Below, piece after piece: positions 1-8,148 of a stretch of DNA of 32,361 bases; within the stretch, counting starts at the first letter, position 1; the number at the start of each line of letters is the position of its first letter. The stretch spans positions 1 to 32,361 of the forward strand of contig JBFMCS010000005.1 in assembly GCA_040754315.1 (NCBI GenBank), given 5' to 3'. The notes below the pieces were generated by a model. The model saw only the letters and a list, made by a program, of their open reading frames with translations, searched no databases and was not told where the DNA came from. A program made the translations under genes and the position numbers. Origin of the DNA: Bacillota bacterium (GTDB lineage Bacteria; Bacillota; Sulfobacillia; DUSP01; JBFMCS01).

Positions 1-2
1 AC

Positions 3-65
3 AGTCTCTTGAGCGCTTTCGGGTTCAAACCGATCACGTTCTATGCTGCCTACGATACCTCCTGA
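3..65 (+). CDS. Possible 3' end of an upstream gene cut by the window edge
   Basis: The third forward frame is open from the window edge to a TGA at 63-65 and encodes about 20 residues ending in FGFKPITFYAAYDTS. A C-terminal 'GF.P..FY..YD' pattern is seen in some small SAM-dependent methyltransferases, but the piece is far too short to assign. A second frame is open to position 86, so even the reading frame is uncertain. Confidence 0.2.
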   Translation, partial: SLLSAFGFKPITFYAAYDTS

Positions 66-713
66 CCAATTATGCCCACACGTAGCGGCTTGCTTAGAAG
101 AACATACCTGATGTGCGGAAAATCGGTACTCATGTGGTCTTACCCGCTAGAAGTCCCAGGCCCTCACGTCAAGCGCAAATGCTTGATAGAGCCATGGATG
201 GAGCTACCATACCCTCCAGAAGGGCAGGATGCCTAGATGGCGGCGAGTGGTTAACCGGAGAATGCTTGGCGATAAGATCCTTATCCCCCACGTAGCCTGG
301 TGGCGGGCCATACCGGCAAGAAGCGTGGAGGTCAGAATAAGAACAGCCGTCACCGTGAAACCATGGGGGGCTAGGGGGCCTCCCCGCATGTTGACCAGGC
401 CTGGGCGGGAACTTGAGTGCTTCAATCTGAAGTGCGTCTCTGAAGGCGGCACCGGCGTGCATGGCTGGGGCTATCAGGTTGACCTTGCCCTAAGAAGCGG
501 TGGGCTGCCAGGGTGCGCCCCGAGACGGTGTATGGCACACCGGGACTCGATCGATAAGGGCCCGGAGTGCATCACTATCGCACAGTGACCCTGTGCTTCC
601 GGAAGGTACTATGGGTTATTGTCCCGAAAGGTTACAAGGTGTTGGGGAAGGGTATCCCGTACCTTTCAAGGGACGACGAGACTTGCTCAAGTAAGAAGGA
701 ACCCGGGTCATAA
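66..713. other. Gene-poor stretch of about 650 bp
   Basis: No convincing gene is visible on either strand. The open frames here are short, overlap one another, lack a ribosome binding site and show no family motif. One base-paired element is visible: GAAAGGTTAC (about 627-636) can pair with GTACCTTTC (about 659-667), with one bulge. Because a tnpB tail follows at 714, this may be the decayed body of a mobile element, but I could not read a transposase sequence in it. Confidence 0.4.
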
Positions 714-848
714 AGGCACGGCGAAAACCCCGGGACAAGATGCGGTTTCTGGTCAGGAAGTCTGAGATGCCCTGAGTGCGGAGCCATTCACGACCGGGAC
801 GAGAATGCAGCGTGGAACATCGATGCGGAGGGGTTTTGGGCTCGTTGA
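714..848 (+). pseudogene. tnpB: Decayed 3' end of an IS200/IS605-type tnpB gene
   Basis: Only the last 40 or so codons of a TnpB-like RNA-guided nuclease/transposon accessory protein can be read. They contain the second half of the C-terminal zinc finger and the RuvC-III region: CPECGAIHDRDENAAWNI, then EGFWAR and a TGA at 846-848. The family signature CPxCG-x-xHDRDxNAAxN is unmistakable. Upstream the frame is blocked by a TAA at 711-713. The first zinc knuckle (normally CSxCG) is compressed to TRCG. The +1 frame carries the expected VRKSE just before the finger, which points to a frameshift near 765. No N-terminal half is visible in 1-713, and no intact tnpA is in the window. It is therefore a relic, not a working nuclease. 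Identity is seen directly; the history is inference. Confidence 0.75.
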
Positions 849-905
849 CCTTTCGGCCGGGCAGGCCTGGGCCACGGGACACTCAGGAAGTGGGAGGATG
901 TCAAC

Positions 906-2147
906 TTGTCAAGAGTGCTTCCTTTCCGGGGCGTCCGCTACTCATACCGCGACCCAGCCGTGCTGGGGAGGGTCATAGCCCCTCCCTATGATGCCGTGGA
1001 TACGGAGACCCAGTCATTGTGCTACCGGAGTCACCCGCACAATGTGATTCGCCTGGAACTGGCGGAGACGCTCCTAGGGGATGACGAGAAAGACAACCGT
1101 TATACCAGGGCAGCCGAGCACTACAGGCGGTGGCTTACCGAGGGCATCCTCATTCGAGATGAGACACCCCTGGTCTACCTCTACCGCCAGACCTTCCCCG
1201 GTGGCTTCCCTGAACGCTGGGGGCTGTTCGCCTCCGTGGGACTGTCGCGCTACAACGGAGGTGAGATCTTCCCTCACGAAGAGACCCAGTCCTCTGCCCT
1301 GGAGGACCGGCTGAGGTTACTCCGGGCAACAGGAACCAACGTGAGTCCCATCTTCGCTCTATACCCGGATGAGGAAGACCGGGTGCTCAGGGTGCTCAGG
1401 GATGCCGCATGCACAACCCCGGAGGTGAGCGCCAGGAAGGAAGACGGCAGCGCTCATGCCGTCTGGCCCGTGGGGGGCGCCGCGGCCGAAGGGATAAGCC
1501 ATCTTATGAGGAGCATGCCACTTTTCATCGCTGACGGGCACCACCGTTATGAGACGGCCCTCCTCTATCACCAGGAACGGGATGACGAGGCCTCCGGCCG
1601 GGTGATGATGGGGCTGGTGAACCTGTTCGACCCCGCGCTGGCGGTACTGCCCACACACCGCTTGGCCACGAACGTTCCCGTGGAGGTCATGTACCAGCTC
1701 AAGGAGGGGAGGGCCCAAGGGTTCTTCGGCGAGAGACTAGCCAGCCTTGATGATACCCTGAAGGCGCTCAAGGAGGCCCAGGGACCCGCCTTCGGGCTTT
1801 ATGTCCAGGGCAGGTTCTTCCTCATGAGCCTCACTGATGCCGGTGAGCGGGACATGGAGGCGCTGGTGCCGCTCAGGTCAAGGGCGTGGCGGTCTCTGGA
1901 TGTCAGCGCCCTGCACGTACTCCTGCTGGATAAAACCATGAGTGGGGCGACCCTGGGCTTTAGCCATGATGCACCCAGGGCCGTTTCCCAGGTCGACGCC
2001 CGGCGGCGGCAGGCGGCCTTTCTCGTAAGGGCGTGCACGCCCACCGCCGTGCGCAACATCGCGTTGAAGGGTGAGAGGATGCCCCAGAAGTCCACATACT
2101 TCTATCCCAAACTCCCCACAGGCCTGGTGCTGCACCCCTTGGATTAG
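906..2147 (+). CDS. DUF1015 family protein
   Basis: The protein is 413 residues, the usual length for DUF1015 (PF06245), a conserved family of unknown biochemical function often found near serine-biosynthesis genes in anaerobes. Recognisable parts are the N-terminal 'PFRGVRY' and 'APPYDAVD' segments, a central 'FPHEET' block near residue 118, and the family's hallmark 'FIADGHHRYETALLYH' at about residues 206-221. The TTG start is chosen because GGGAGGA lies about 8 bases upstream and the family's N-terminal motif begins at once. The gene lies 57 bp after the tnpB relic and 26 bp before the sigma-54 activator. No serA or serC homologue is adjacent. Family membership is firm; function is unknown. 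Confidence 0.9.
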   Translation: MSRVLPFRGVRYSYRDPAVLGRVIAPPYDAVDTETQSLCYRSHPHNVIRLELAETLLGDDEKDNRYTRAAEHYRRWLTEGILIRDETPLVYLYRQTFPGGFPERWGLFASVGLSRYNGGEIFPHEETQSSALEDRLRLLRATGTNVSPIFALYPDEEDRVLRVLRDAACTTPEVSARKEDGSAHAVWPVGGAAAEGISHLMRSMPLFIADGHHRYETALLYHQERDDEASGRVMMGLVNLFDPALAVLPTHRLATNVPVEVMYQLKEGRAQGFFGERLASLDDTLKALKEAQGPAFGLYVQGRFFLMSLTDAGERDMEALVPLRSRAWRSLDVSALHVLLLDKTMSGATLGFSHDAPRAVSQVDARRRQAAFLVRACTPTAVRNIALKGERMPQKSTYFYPKLPTGLVLHPLD

Positions 2148-2173
2148 CGGGTCAAGTCCCAGGAAAAAGAACG

Positions 2174-4159
2174 GTGGTGAGACCCTTGGAGTCACTGCCT
2201 GGAGACACAGGTTCCCGGAACCTCTACGGTGCCTGGCTCAGGTTCACCTCCGGGCAGACTCTCGATGCCGGTACGGTGCGTGATGTGGTGGTCGCCTCAT
2301 GGAGGCGGTGCCGTGACCTCGGGGTCAAACCGGATGAACCCACTGTATACCGGCTGTCCGATTCCCATCTCTCCTACAGGCTGTCGCGACGGCTTGAGAT
2401 CATCGAAGCCACAACCCCTTTCATGAAGAGCCTGTACGATCTGGTGAAGGGGTCTGGCTTTGTGGTAACCCTCTGCGATGAGGAGGGCTTCCTCCTGGAG
2501 ATCCTGGGGGACGCCGAGGTGCTGGAGGATGCGGGCAACATCAGCCTCGTCAATGGTGTCAACTGGTCCGAGGAGTACTTCGGCACCACCGCCATAGGTG
2601 TTACCCTGGCAACCGGGGCTCCCGTACAGGTATGCGCGGCGGAGCACTTCTGCCGGATGTGCCATTCATGGACCTGTTCCGCCGCACCCATCCGGGATCC
2701 TGATGGAAGGCTCTTGGGAGTGCTCAACATGTCCGGGCACTGCCGGAGGGCCCATCCCCACACCCTGGGCATGGTGGTGGCTGCCGCTGGCGCTATTGAT
2801 AACCAGATCCGGGCCCAGAAGATCTCCCGGGACCTCCTGGTCACCAACCGGTACCTGCTGGCCCTCATGGGGTCCATGCCCGATGGCCTGGTATCGGTGG
2901 ATACCAATGGCCGGATCACCCACATGAACATGGCAGCCGGGAGGATGCTGGGGGTTGACCCGGAAAAGGCCACCGGGAGGTCCTTTCCCAAGAACATAGG
3001 CCGGGAGATTGGGATCCCCGAGGTTCTTGGAAGGAACATAACGGTGCTCGACAGGGAGGTCGAGGTGGACGGCCCCGCCGGGCGCGCTCAGGTCAGCGTG
3101 TCGGCTCGCGCCATATGGCAAGAGGCTGGGTCCGCCGCAGGCTGTCTGGTGACCCTCAGGGAGATGAAGAGCGTTCGCCGCCTTGCCCAGCGGATGGTTG
3201 GAGCCAAGGCCATTTTCACCTTCGAGGATATTGTGGGGCGCTCCGGGAGCCTCAGCAAGACCGTAGATCTGGCACGGATGGCGGCCGGGAGCTCCTCCAA
3301 CGTGCTCTTGGAGGGACAGAGCGGCACCGGCAAGGAGATGTTTGCCCAGGCCATCCACAATGCAAGCCCACGATGCAGGGGGCCCTTTGTGGCCATCAAC
3401 TGCGCGGCCCTGCCCAGGGACCTGGTGGGCAGCGAACTCTTCGGCTACACTGAAGGGGCGTTCACCGGGGCCCGGCGGGAGGGTAGGCCGGGCAAGTTCG
3501 AGCTGGCCGACGGTGGGACAATACTCCTTGATGAGATCGGAGACATGCCCCTTGACATGCAGGTGGCCCTTCTCCGGGTGCTTGAGGAGAAGACCATCGT
3601 GAGGATAGGTGGGCAGCGGGTGATCCCTGTGGACGTGCGGGTGATAGCCTCCACGAAGAAGGATCTCAAGGACGAGGTGGCCCGCGGGCACTTCCGCGAT
3701 GACCTGTACTACCGCCTGCACGTGCTGACCATCAGCATCCCTCCCCTCAGGGAGCGGGTGGGAGACGTGCCCTACCTTGCCCATCATTTCCTGGAGAGGC
3801 TGGGGGAGAAGATGGATAGGAGGGGGGCGGCCTTCACGACCGAGGCCATGCGGGCACTTGAGGCATACCACTGGCCAGGCAACGTCCGGGAGCTTCAGAA
3901 CGTTGTGGAACAGGCCATCAACCTGGTCCAGGGTAGCCTGATCGGAATTGCGCACCTGATGCTGCCCCGGTCCTCCGAGGGCTCCCAGACCTCCCTGAGG
4001 GAGGCCGAGGAGCGTGCCATAGCCGAGGCCTTGGAGACCACCGGGGGCAACGTTACGGCTGCCGCCCGGTTGCTGGGTGTCAGCCGGAATACGATATACC
4101 GGAGGGCCGGGCGGCAAAGGGGGTATGGGGGACTGCGCCGCGATGAGCGGCCGGTGTGA
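2174..4159 (+). CDS. Sigma-54-dependent transcriptional activator (AcoR-like, GAF-PAS-AAA-Fis)
   Basis: A 661-residue enhancer-binding protein that would activate RNA polymerase carrying sigma-54. A GAF-like sensor region lies at about residues 60-215 and a PAS domain at about 225-330 ('GSMPDGLVSVDTNGRI'). The AAA+ domain has Walker A GQSGTGKE near residue 380, the sigma-54 contact loop GAFTGA near 428 and Walker B 'GTILLDEIGDM' near 450. The C-terminal Fis-type helix-turn-helix reads 'NVTAAARLLGVSRNTIYRR'. The domain order matches AcoR-type regulators, whose GAF domain senses a small metabolite. The GTG start at 2174 follows AGGA at moderate spacing; another GTG is next in frame. Its stop codon overlaps a GGTGTGACA half-site, and the next gene has a -24/-12 promoter, so that gene is the likely target. 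The inducer cannot be read from the sequence. Confidence 0.93.
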   Translation: MVRPLESLPGDTGSRNLYGAWLRFTSGQTLDAGTVRDVVVASWRRCRDLGVKPDEPTVYRLSDSHLSYRLSRRLEIIEATTPFMKSLYDLVKGSGFVVTLCDEEGFLLEILGDAEVLEDAGNISLVNGVNWSEEYFGTTAIGVTLATGAPVQVCAAEHFCRMCHSWTCSAAPIRDPDGRLLGVLNMSGHCRRAHPHTLGMVVAAAGAIDNQIRAQKISRDLLVTNRYLLALMGSMPDGLVSVDTNGRITHMNMAAGRMLGVDPEKATGRSFPKNIGREIGIPEVLGRNITVLDREVEVDGPAGRAQVSVSARAIWQEAGSAAGCLVTLREMKSVRRLAQRMVGAKAIFTFEDIVGRSGSLSKTVDLARMAAGSSSNVLLEGQSGTGKEMFAQAIHNASPRCRGPFVAINCAALPRDLVGSELFGYTEGAFTGARREGRPGKFELADGGTILLDEIGDMPLDMQVALLRVLEEKTIVRIGGQRVIPVDVRVIASTKKDLKDEVARGHFRDDLYYRLHVLTISIPPLRERVGDVPYLAHHFLERLGEKMDRRGAAFTTEAMRALEAYHWPGNVRELQNVVEQAINLVQGSLIGIAHLMLPRSSEGSQTSLREAEERAIAEALETTGGNVTAAARLLGVSRNTIYRRAGRQRGYGGLRRDERPV

Positions 4160-4240
4160 CATCCTGGAACACACAAAACGGCCAGAATGCCCCGTATCTT
4201 GTACCACCGCCACATTATGACACACCACCCCTGTCACACC
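4153..4240 (+). promoter_or_regulatory. Putative upstream activator sites for the sigma-54 regulator
   Basis: GGTGTGACA at 4153-4161 and TGTCACACC at 4232-4240 are exact reverse complements. A related TGACACACC lies at 4218-4226, 14 bp from the last copy. They sit roughly 65-155 bp upstream of the -24/-12 promoter at 4307, the normal range for enhancer-binding protein sites. Seen directly: the repeats and spacing. Inferred: that the AcoR-like protein binds them. Confidence 0.5.
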
Positions 4241-4306
4241 CCCTATTCCCGTGGAGACTCCCTGACAAGTGACCTGCTCCGTGCCGATTCGGCAACCCCT
4301 CCCTCC

Positions 4307-4322
4307 TGGCAGGGTTCTTGCG
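4307..4322 (+). promoter_or_regulatory. Sigma-54 (-24/-12) promoter
   Basis: TGGCAGGGTTCTTGCG matches the consensus TGGCACG-N4-TTGCW at 14 of 16 positions, with the invariant GG and GC exactly 12 bases apart. Transcription would begin near 4334 and give a leader of about 100 nt before the ATG at 4434. The adjacent sigma-54 activator gene supports the call. Confidence 0.72.
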
Positions 4323-4404
4323 TAAGGTCCATGGCTAAGCGCGGCCGCGAAGGAGGTGGAGAGTGCCAGGCCATGCCCGTACTTCCCAAGCCAGGAGGTG
4401 AGAA

Positions 4405-4427
4405 CTTCGCGCTTCTAGGGCGCGAAG
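4405..4427 (+). promoter_or_regulatory. Hairpin overlapping the ribosome binding site of the TPP-enzyme gene
   Basis: CTTCGCGC (4405-4412) pairs perfectly with GCGCGAAG (4420-4427) across a 7-nt loop. The 3' arm runs into the Shine-Dalgarno GAAGGAGG (about 4424-4431) just before the ATG at 4434, so folding would hide its 5' half. A near copy of the same GCGAAGGAGG motif lies upstream at about 4347. Translational control is an inference from the base pairing. Confidence 0.4.
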
Positions 4428-4433
4428 GAGGCC

Positions 4434-6212
4434 ATGACGGAGTATCGCGGATGCGAGATCATCGTCGAGTATCTCATCAAGCAGCGGATCCCTTACATGC
4501 TGGGCTACCCCGGTCACGGGGCCATCGGGCTCCTGGACGGGGTGTACGACCTCACGGACAGGATCAAGCCGATCTGGGCCCGGGTTGAGCAGGCGGCCGG
4601 CTTCATGGCCGATGCGTACTTCCGCCTGACGAAGGTTCCCCTGCCGGTGTTCGCCTCCACGGGGCCGGGTCCCGCCAACCTCGCCATCGCCACTGCCAAT
4701 GCGTTCTTCGATTCCTCGGCATTCCTTCTCATCACGGGCCAGGTTGCCACCGATCAGTTCGACACCGGGGCACTGCAGGAGCCCTACCGGCATCACCCGG
4801 CGGAATTCCCCGTCGTGATGAGACCCTACACAAAATTCAGCTGGCAGGTACACAAGGTACGCCAGCTGGCCAGCTACCTTCCCAAGGCCTATAAACTCAT
4901 GAGAACGGGCAGGCCCGGGCCTTGTCACCTTGATATACCCTATGACTTGTACATCAAGAAGGCGGATGTCACCATCCCAGACCCGGACAGGTGGGCTGAC
5001 CCCGTGGCTTGGCGGGGCAAGGCCCCGGAGGGCATAGTGGAGAAGGTCCTGGAGGCGCTGCTGGCGGCCAAGCGCCCGCTCGTCCTTGCGGGCGGAGGCG
5101 TCATGGTGTCAGAGGCCTGGGGGGAACTGAAGGCCGTGGCGGAACACCTGAACATCCCGGTGTACACCAGCCTCATGGGCAAGGGTGCCCTCCCAGAGGA
5201 CCATCCCCTGTACCTCGGGGTGACTGGCTGCTGGGGATACTACCCTGCGGTCGAGGCTTGCCGCAACGCCGACCTCATACTCGCCATGGGATGCAGGTTC
5301 TCGGACCTCCACACCGCCAGCTGGCTGCCCGGCTACGCCTACAACATCCCGCCCACCCGTCTTATCCAGGTGGACATCGACGCCTCGGAGATAGCCCGGA
5401 ACTACCCGGTCGAGCTGGGGGTGGTGGCGGACGCCCGGGCCTTCCTCGAACAGCTCCTGAACGCGGCCCGTTCCAACGCCGGGCCCCGGCCCCGCTACCC
5501 GTGGCTTGACGAGGTGGACCAGTATAAGGCGGAATGGGAGCAGTTCACACGTCCCTTCGAGACCGCCAGCGACATCCCCATCGACCCCAGGCGGGTGTTC
5601 GCCGACATGAGGCGGATCGCCCCCGCCGATACCATCATGGTGGTAGATGTGGGCAACAACCAGGCCTGGGCCGAGCAGTACTGGAAGACCCCTATGCCCC
5701 TTACCCACATCAGCCCCGGCGGGTTTGCCGCCATGGGGTTCGGTGTCTGCGGTGTGCTTGGAGCGAAGCTGGCAAGACCCGGCTCCCCCTGTGTGTGCCT
5801 GTGCTCCGATGGCGGGTTCATGATGACCCCCCATGCGGTGGCCACCAGCGTGGAATACGACCTGCCGGCCGTATGGGTGATCCTGAACAACTATTCCATA
5901 GGCTGCATCAGGGACCTGCAGCGGTTCTACCTTGATGGCCGTGAGATCCTCACCAGCTTCCGGATCGATAAGACCCAAGAACTCTGGAACCCTGACTTTG
6001 CAAAGATGGCCGAGTCCATGGGCGCCCTGGGCTACAGGGTGGAAGATCCCGGGGATTTCGGCCAGGCCTTCGAGGATGCCTTGAAGTCAGGGCGGCCAGC
6101 GGTCATGGATGTGATCATCCAACGGGATACACCAGTCCCGCTGATCAGCACCTGGCAGATGCCGCCCATACCCGCCGCCGAACCCACCTTCGGCCGGAGA
6201 AAGACCCTTTAG
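4434..6212 (+). CDS. Thiamine-diphosphate-dependent enzyme, acetolactate synthase-like
   Basis: At 592 residues this is the full three-domain length of the acetohydroxyacid synthase/benzoylformate decarboxylase superfamily. These enzymes use thiamine diphosphate to cleave or join 2-keto acids. The N-terminal domain has the catalytic glutamate E52 in 'RVEQAAGFMADAY' followed by 'STGPGPANL'. The central domain is the nucleotide-binding-like fold. The C-terminal domain has 'VVDVGNNQAW', 'HISPGGFAAMGFG' and the cofactor-metal motif SDGGF at about 457 with NN at about 485; the usual GDG here begins with serine. The ATG at 4434 follows GAAGGAGG. No ilvN regulatory subunit or other ilv gene is adjacent, so valine or isoleucine synthesis is unlikely. 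Control by the neighbouring sigma-54 activator suggests an inducible catabolic role; the substrate is unknown. Confidence 0.9.
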   Translation: MTEYRGCEIIVEYLIKQRIPYMLGYPGHGAIGLLDGVYDLTDRIKPIWARVEQAAGFMADAYFRLTKVPLPVFASTGPGPANLAIATANAFFDSSAFLLITGQVATDQFDTGALQEPYRHHPAEFPVVMRPYTKFSWQVHKVRQLASYLPKAYKLMRTGRPGPCHLDIPYDLYIKKADVTIPDPDRWADPVAWRGKAPEGIVEKVLEALLAAKRPLVLAGGGVMVSEAWGELKAVAEHLNIPVYTSLMGKGALPEDHPLYLGVTGCWGYYPAVEACRNADLILAMGCRFSDLHTASWLPGYAYNIPPTRLIQVDIDASEIARNYPVELGVVADARAFLEQLLNAARSNAGPRPRYPWLDEVDQYKAEWEQFTRPFETASDIPIDPRRVFADMRRIAPADTIMVVDVGNNQAWAEQYWKTPMPLTHISPGGFAAMGFGVCGVLGAKLARPGSPCVCLCSDGGFMMTPHAVATSVEYDLPAVWVILNNYSIGCIRDLQRFYLDGREILTSFRIDKTQELWNPDFAKMAESMGALGYRVEDPGDFGQAFEDALKSGRPAVMDVIIQRDTPVPLISTWQMPPIPAAEPTFGRRKTL

Positions 6213-6256
6213 GCCATGGTTGGCCAGGTTAGGCCCCTCCAGGAGCGCGGAAGGGT

Positions 6257-6976
6257 ATGATACCGGGGGTGAGGCATGTGGGAGACGGGGACATTAAGGC
6301 AATGGACGCTGCGACCAGGGGGCTAGCGGAACTCCTGCTCATCGCTGGGAAAGACGGCCTTGACGTGAATGCGGCGAGGCACGAGTTCACCCAGATGGGG
6401 CTGGATTGGAGCGCGGCCCAGGGGCGCCTGAGCGCGCTCGGCTGGTGGGAGGCAAGCGATGGCCGCGCCAGGGTGCCTCGGGCACTGGGGTCACAGGCCG
6501 CGGCATGGCTCAGGCGAAGCAAGGCCGAACGCGTGTGGCCCAGTCTCCAGGGCCCGGTGAAGTCGGCCGGCCTTTTCCAGCGTCTCATTGAGGCGCTCTC
6601 CACAGAGTGGCAGCGATCCCCCAGCGCTGGCTGGGATGAGGCTGCCTTCGCTGTGGATGGGACCCGCGTGACCGTGTGCCTGCGGGAGGTGCCATTGATG
6701 CTGGGTTCAACGCCAGGGGTCACGTGTGTCATCCTGGGCGACCCCGAGGGATGGCCTGTAAGCGCGCTGGCCACCCGTCTTTCGCAGGATGAGGCCAGCA
6801 GGAGGCGCTTGGCCCTCTATGGCATGGGAGCAGGCCTGAAGATGAACCTCACCGGCTGCCCACTGACGGTGTCCTTGGAGAGACACCTCAGGGAGCATCA
6901 CGGTTGGCGCTTCGGGCCCTCGACCCATCTCACCCAGGCGCTGATCCGGGAGGGAATCTTACACTTGGAGACATAA
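6257..6976 (+). CDS. Hypothetical protein
   Basis: The open frame encodes 239 residues, or about 224 if translation begins at the ATG near 6302. I do not recognise the family. The sequence is soluble-looking, with no signal peptide or membrane segment. An N-terminal stretch rich in helix formers ('GLAELLLIAGKDGLDVNAA') may be a winged-helix-like fold, and a more beta-rich middle follows ('TRVTVCLREVPLML'). GGAAGGG lies very close to the first ATG, so the start is uncertain. It begins 44 bp after the TPP-enzyme gene in the same direction and may be co-transcribed with it. It converges on the antiporter pseudogene. Codon composition resembles its neighbours, so it is probably a real gene. Confidence 0.6.
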   Translation: MIPGVRHVGDGDIKAMDAATRGLAELLLIAGKDGLDVNAARHEFTQMGLDWSAAQGRLSALGWWEASDGRARVPRALGSQAAAWLRRSKAERVWPSLQGPVKSAGLFQRLIEALSTEWQRSPSAGWDEAAFAVDGTRVTVCLREVPLMLGSTPGVTCVILGDPEGWPVSALATRLSQDEASRRRLALYGMGAGLKMNLTGCPLTVSLERHLREHHGWRFGPSTHLTQALIREGILHLET

Positions 6977-6992
6977 GGCCGTGATTCGCGCT

Positions 6993-7730
6993 CTAGCAGC
7001 GCAATGCCCCGCCCTTCCACGTATAGGGCGCAGGTGGCGAACAAGATCCCATCCTCCCAGCGGTCCAGCCTGCGCGAACCCGGGCAGGAGTGTCGTGGAC
7101 ACGAACATGGCCGGGTGATGCAGCACCAGGAGGCGCTGGAGAGGGGGACGCCCCAACTACCGTGACCAGCTCAGGCAACAAGGTGCCCATCGCGATCACG
7201 GTGAGGCTGAGGAAAACCTCAGAAAGACCCAGGGCCAAGACTAGGTTGATGCCGGAGTTCACCGGGAGGCGGCTGCCTAACCCTGCCATGATGCCGCCCG
7301 GCACGAGCAGGCCCACCCGGACCCCAGTGGCGGGCCTGGCGTCGCCCACATCATCAAGGCGGCCGCCTCCGCCGCACGGATTCGCGACAGCGTACCGGCA
7401 ACGGCCAACGCCCTGTAGGTGGCAACCAAGGCCAGCAAGACCTCCCCTTGCCACCGTCCAGCGCCATTGCCGCGATGAGGGCCGCCGCGACAAGCATGAA
7501 GAAACAGCCTCCTGTCGACGAGAGACCCCCTCATCAGAACGCTTCCTCCAAGGATAGGGCCGGCACTACACAGCACCGAACCCAGGGTGGTTCCCAGAAG
7601 CCATGCTGGTATGCCCCTTCAGGGCTCGAACGTGGAGACCGAGGGCTCCGGCAGCGTCGTGGCCAGGCTAGCGATGTTGCGTGACCTAGATGGCAGTAAC
7701 TGGGCAAACCCAGCGCGGGTGAAGTAAAGA
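6993..7730 (-). pseudogene. Decayed copy of a Ca2+/Na+ antiporter gene
   Basis: Read on the minus strand in several frames, this stretch matches the intact antiporter at 12779-13732 piece by piece. Pieces include 'SLATTLPEPSVSTFEP' (intact SLATTLPEFSVSTYAAL), 'GPILGGSVLMRGSLVDRRLF' (GLIFGGSVLARGFLTDRRLF), 'LPVNSGINLVLALGLSEVFL' and 'MGTLLPELVTVV'. The end has 'PAMFVSTTLLPGFAQ' and a tryptophan-glycine piece like the intact C-terminus. An in-frame stop follows FEP, several frameshifts separate the pieces, and about 40 codons of the second repeat's loop are missing. The first 20 or so residues cannot be traced past about 7730. It cannot encode a transporter. It is either an old duplicate or a relic of a horizontally acquired homologue. 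Confidence 0.85.
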
Positions 7731-7974
7731 TGCAAGTGATCCACCCGCACTTAGAGTAAAAGGGTTTCCCGGGAAATAATGGCAGGCGGGTACGGAAGGC
7801 CTTCGCTGGCCGGGCTTTGCCACCCCCGCCCTGCTCCAGCCTCTCTTCAGGGCCCATTCCCCAAGGCATGCCCCCTGGGTGGCCAGCGCCTAGACGTGAG
7901 ACTTGCCTGTATGGGTGAGGTGCGCTGTCCACGGGTATCCTAGTACCGGCACGCACCTTGAGGGAGGACTGACC
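7731..7974. other. Intergenic stretch with no recognised gene
   Basis: No motif-bearing open frame is seen here. A TATCCT at about 7937-7942 could be a weak -10 box for the small open frame that follows, but no matching -35 is evident. Confidence 0.4.
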
Positions 7975-8148
7975 ATGACGCCAAAGCACAGGAACCTCGT
8001 GAAGACGGGCAGCCCGGACCGCCGGAGCCCCCCTGGCAAGAACCCAAGGGCGCCCCGGACGCTAGTGACCGTTGACAGCCCTGACGATCCCCCCGAGCCC
8101 GGGGAGCACTCGCGGCCTAGCCGAGAGCCTGCTCCAGGTCGGCGATGA
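7975..8148 (+). CDS. Possible small protein, 57 residues
   Basis: An ATG at 7975 is preceded by GAGGGAGGA at good spacing. It opens a 57-residue frame rich in proline, arginine and serine ('SPDRRSPPGKNPRAPR'), with no hydrophobic core, signal peptide or known motif. It converges on and overlaps the last 32 bp of the PLP-enzyme gene on the other strand. The ribosome binding site is the only real support. It may be an intrinsically disordered small protein or a chance frame in GC-rich DNA. Confidence 0.25.
   Translation: MTPKHRNLVKTGSPDRRSPPGKNPRAPRTLVTVDSPDDPPEPGEHSRPSREPAPGRR

Noticed and set aside
229-588. 119-residue forward open frame in the first intergenic stretch
   Set aside because: No ribosome binding site and no motif; it overlaps other equally long frames on both strands.
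2666-4237. 523-residue open frame on the minus strand
   Set aside because: It mirrors the sigma-54 activator gene, whose domains are clear on the plus strand. The antisense translation is proline/glycine/histidine-rich with no motif, a typical shadow in GC-rich DNA.
5109-5978. 289-residue minus-strand open frame
   Set aside because: Antisense to the TPP-enzyme gene, with no ribosome binding site or family feature.
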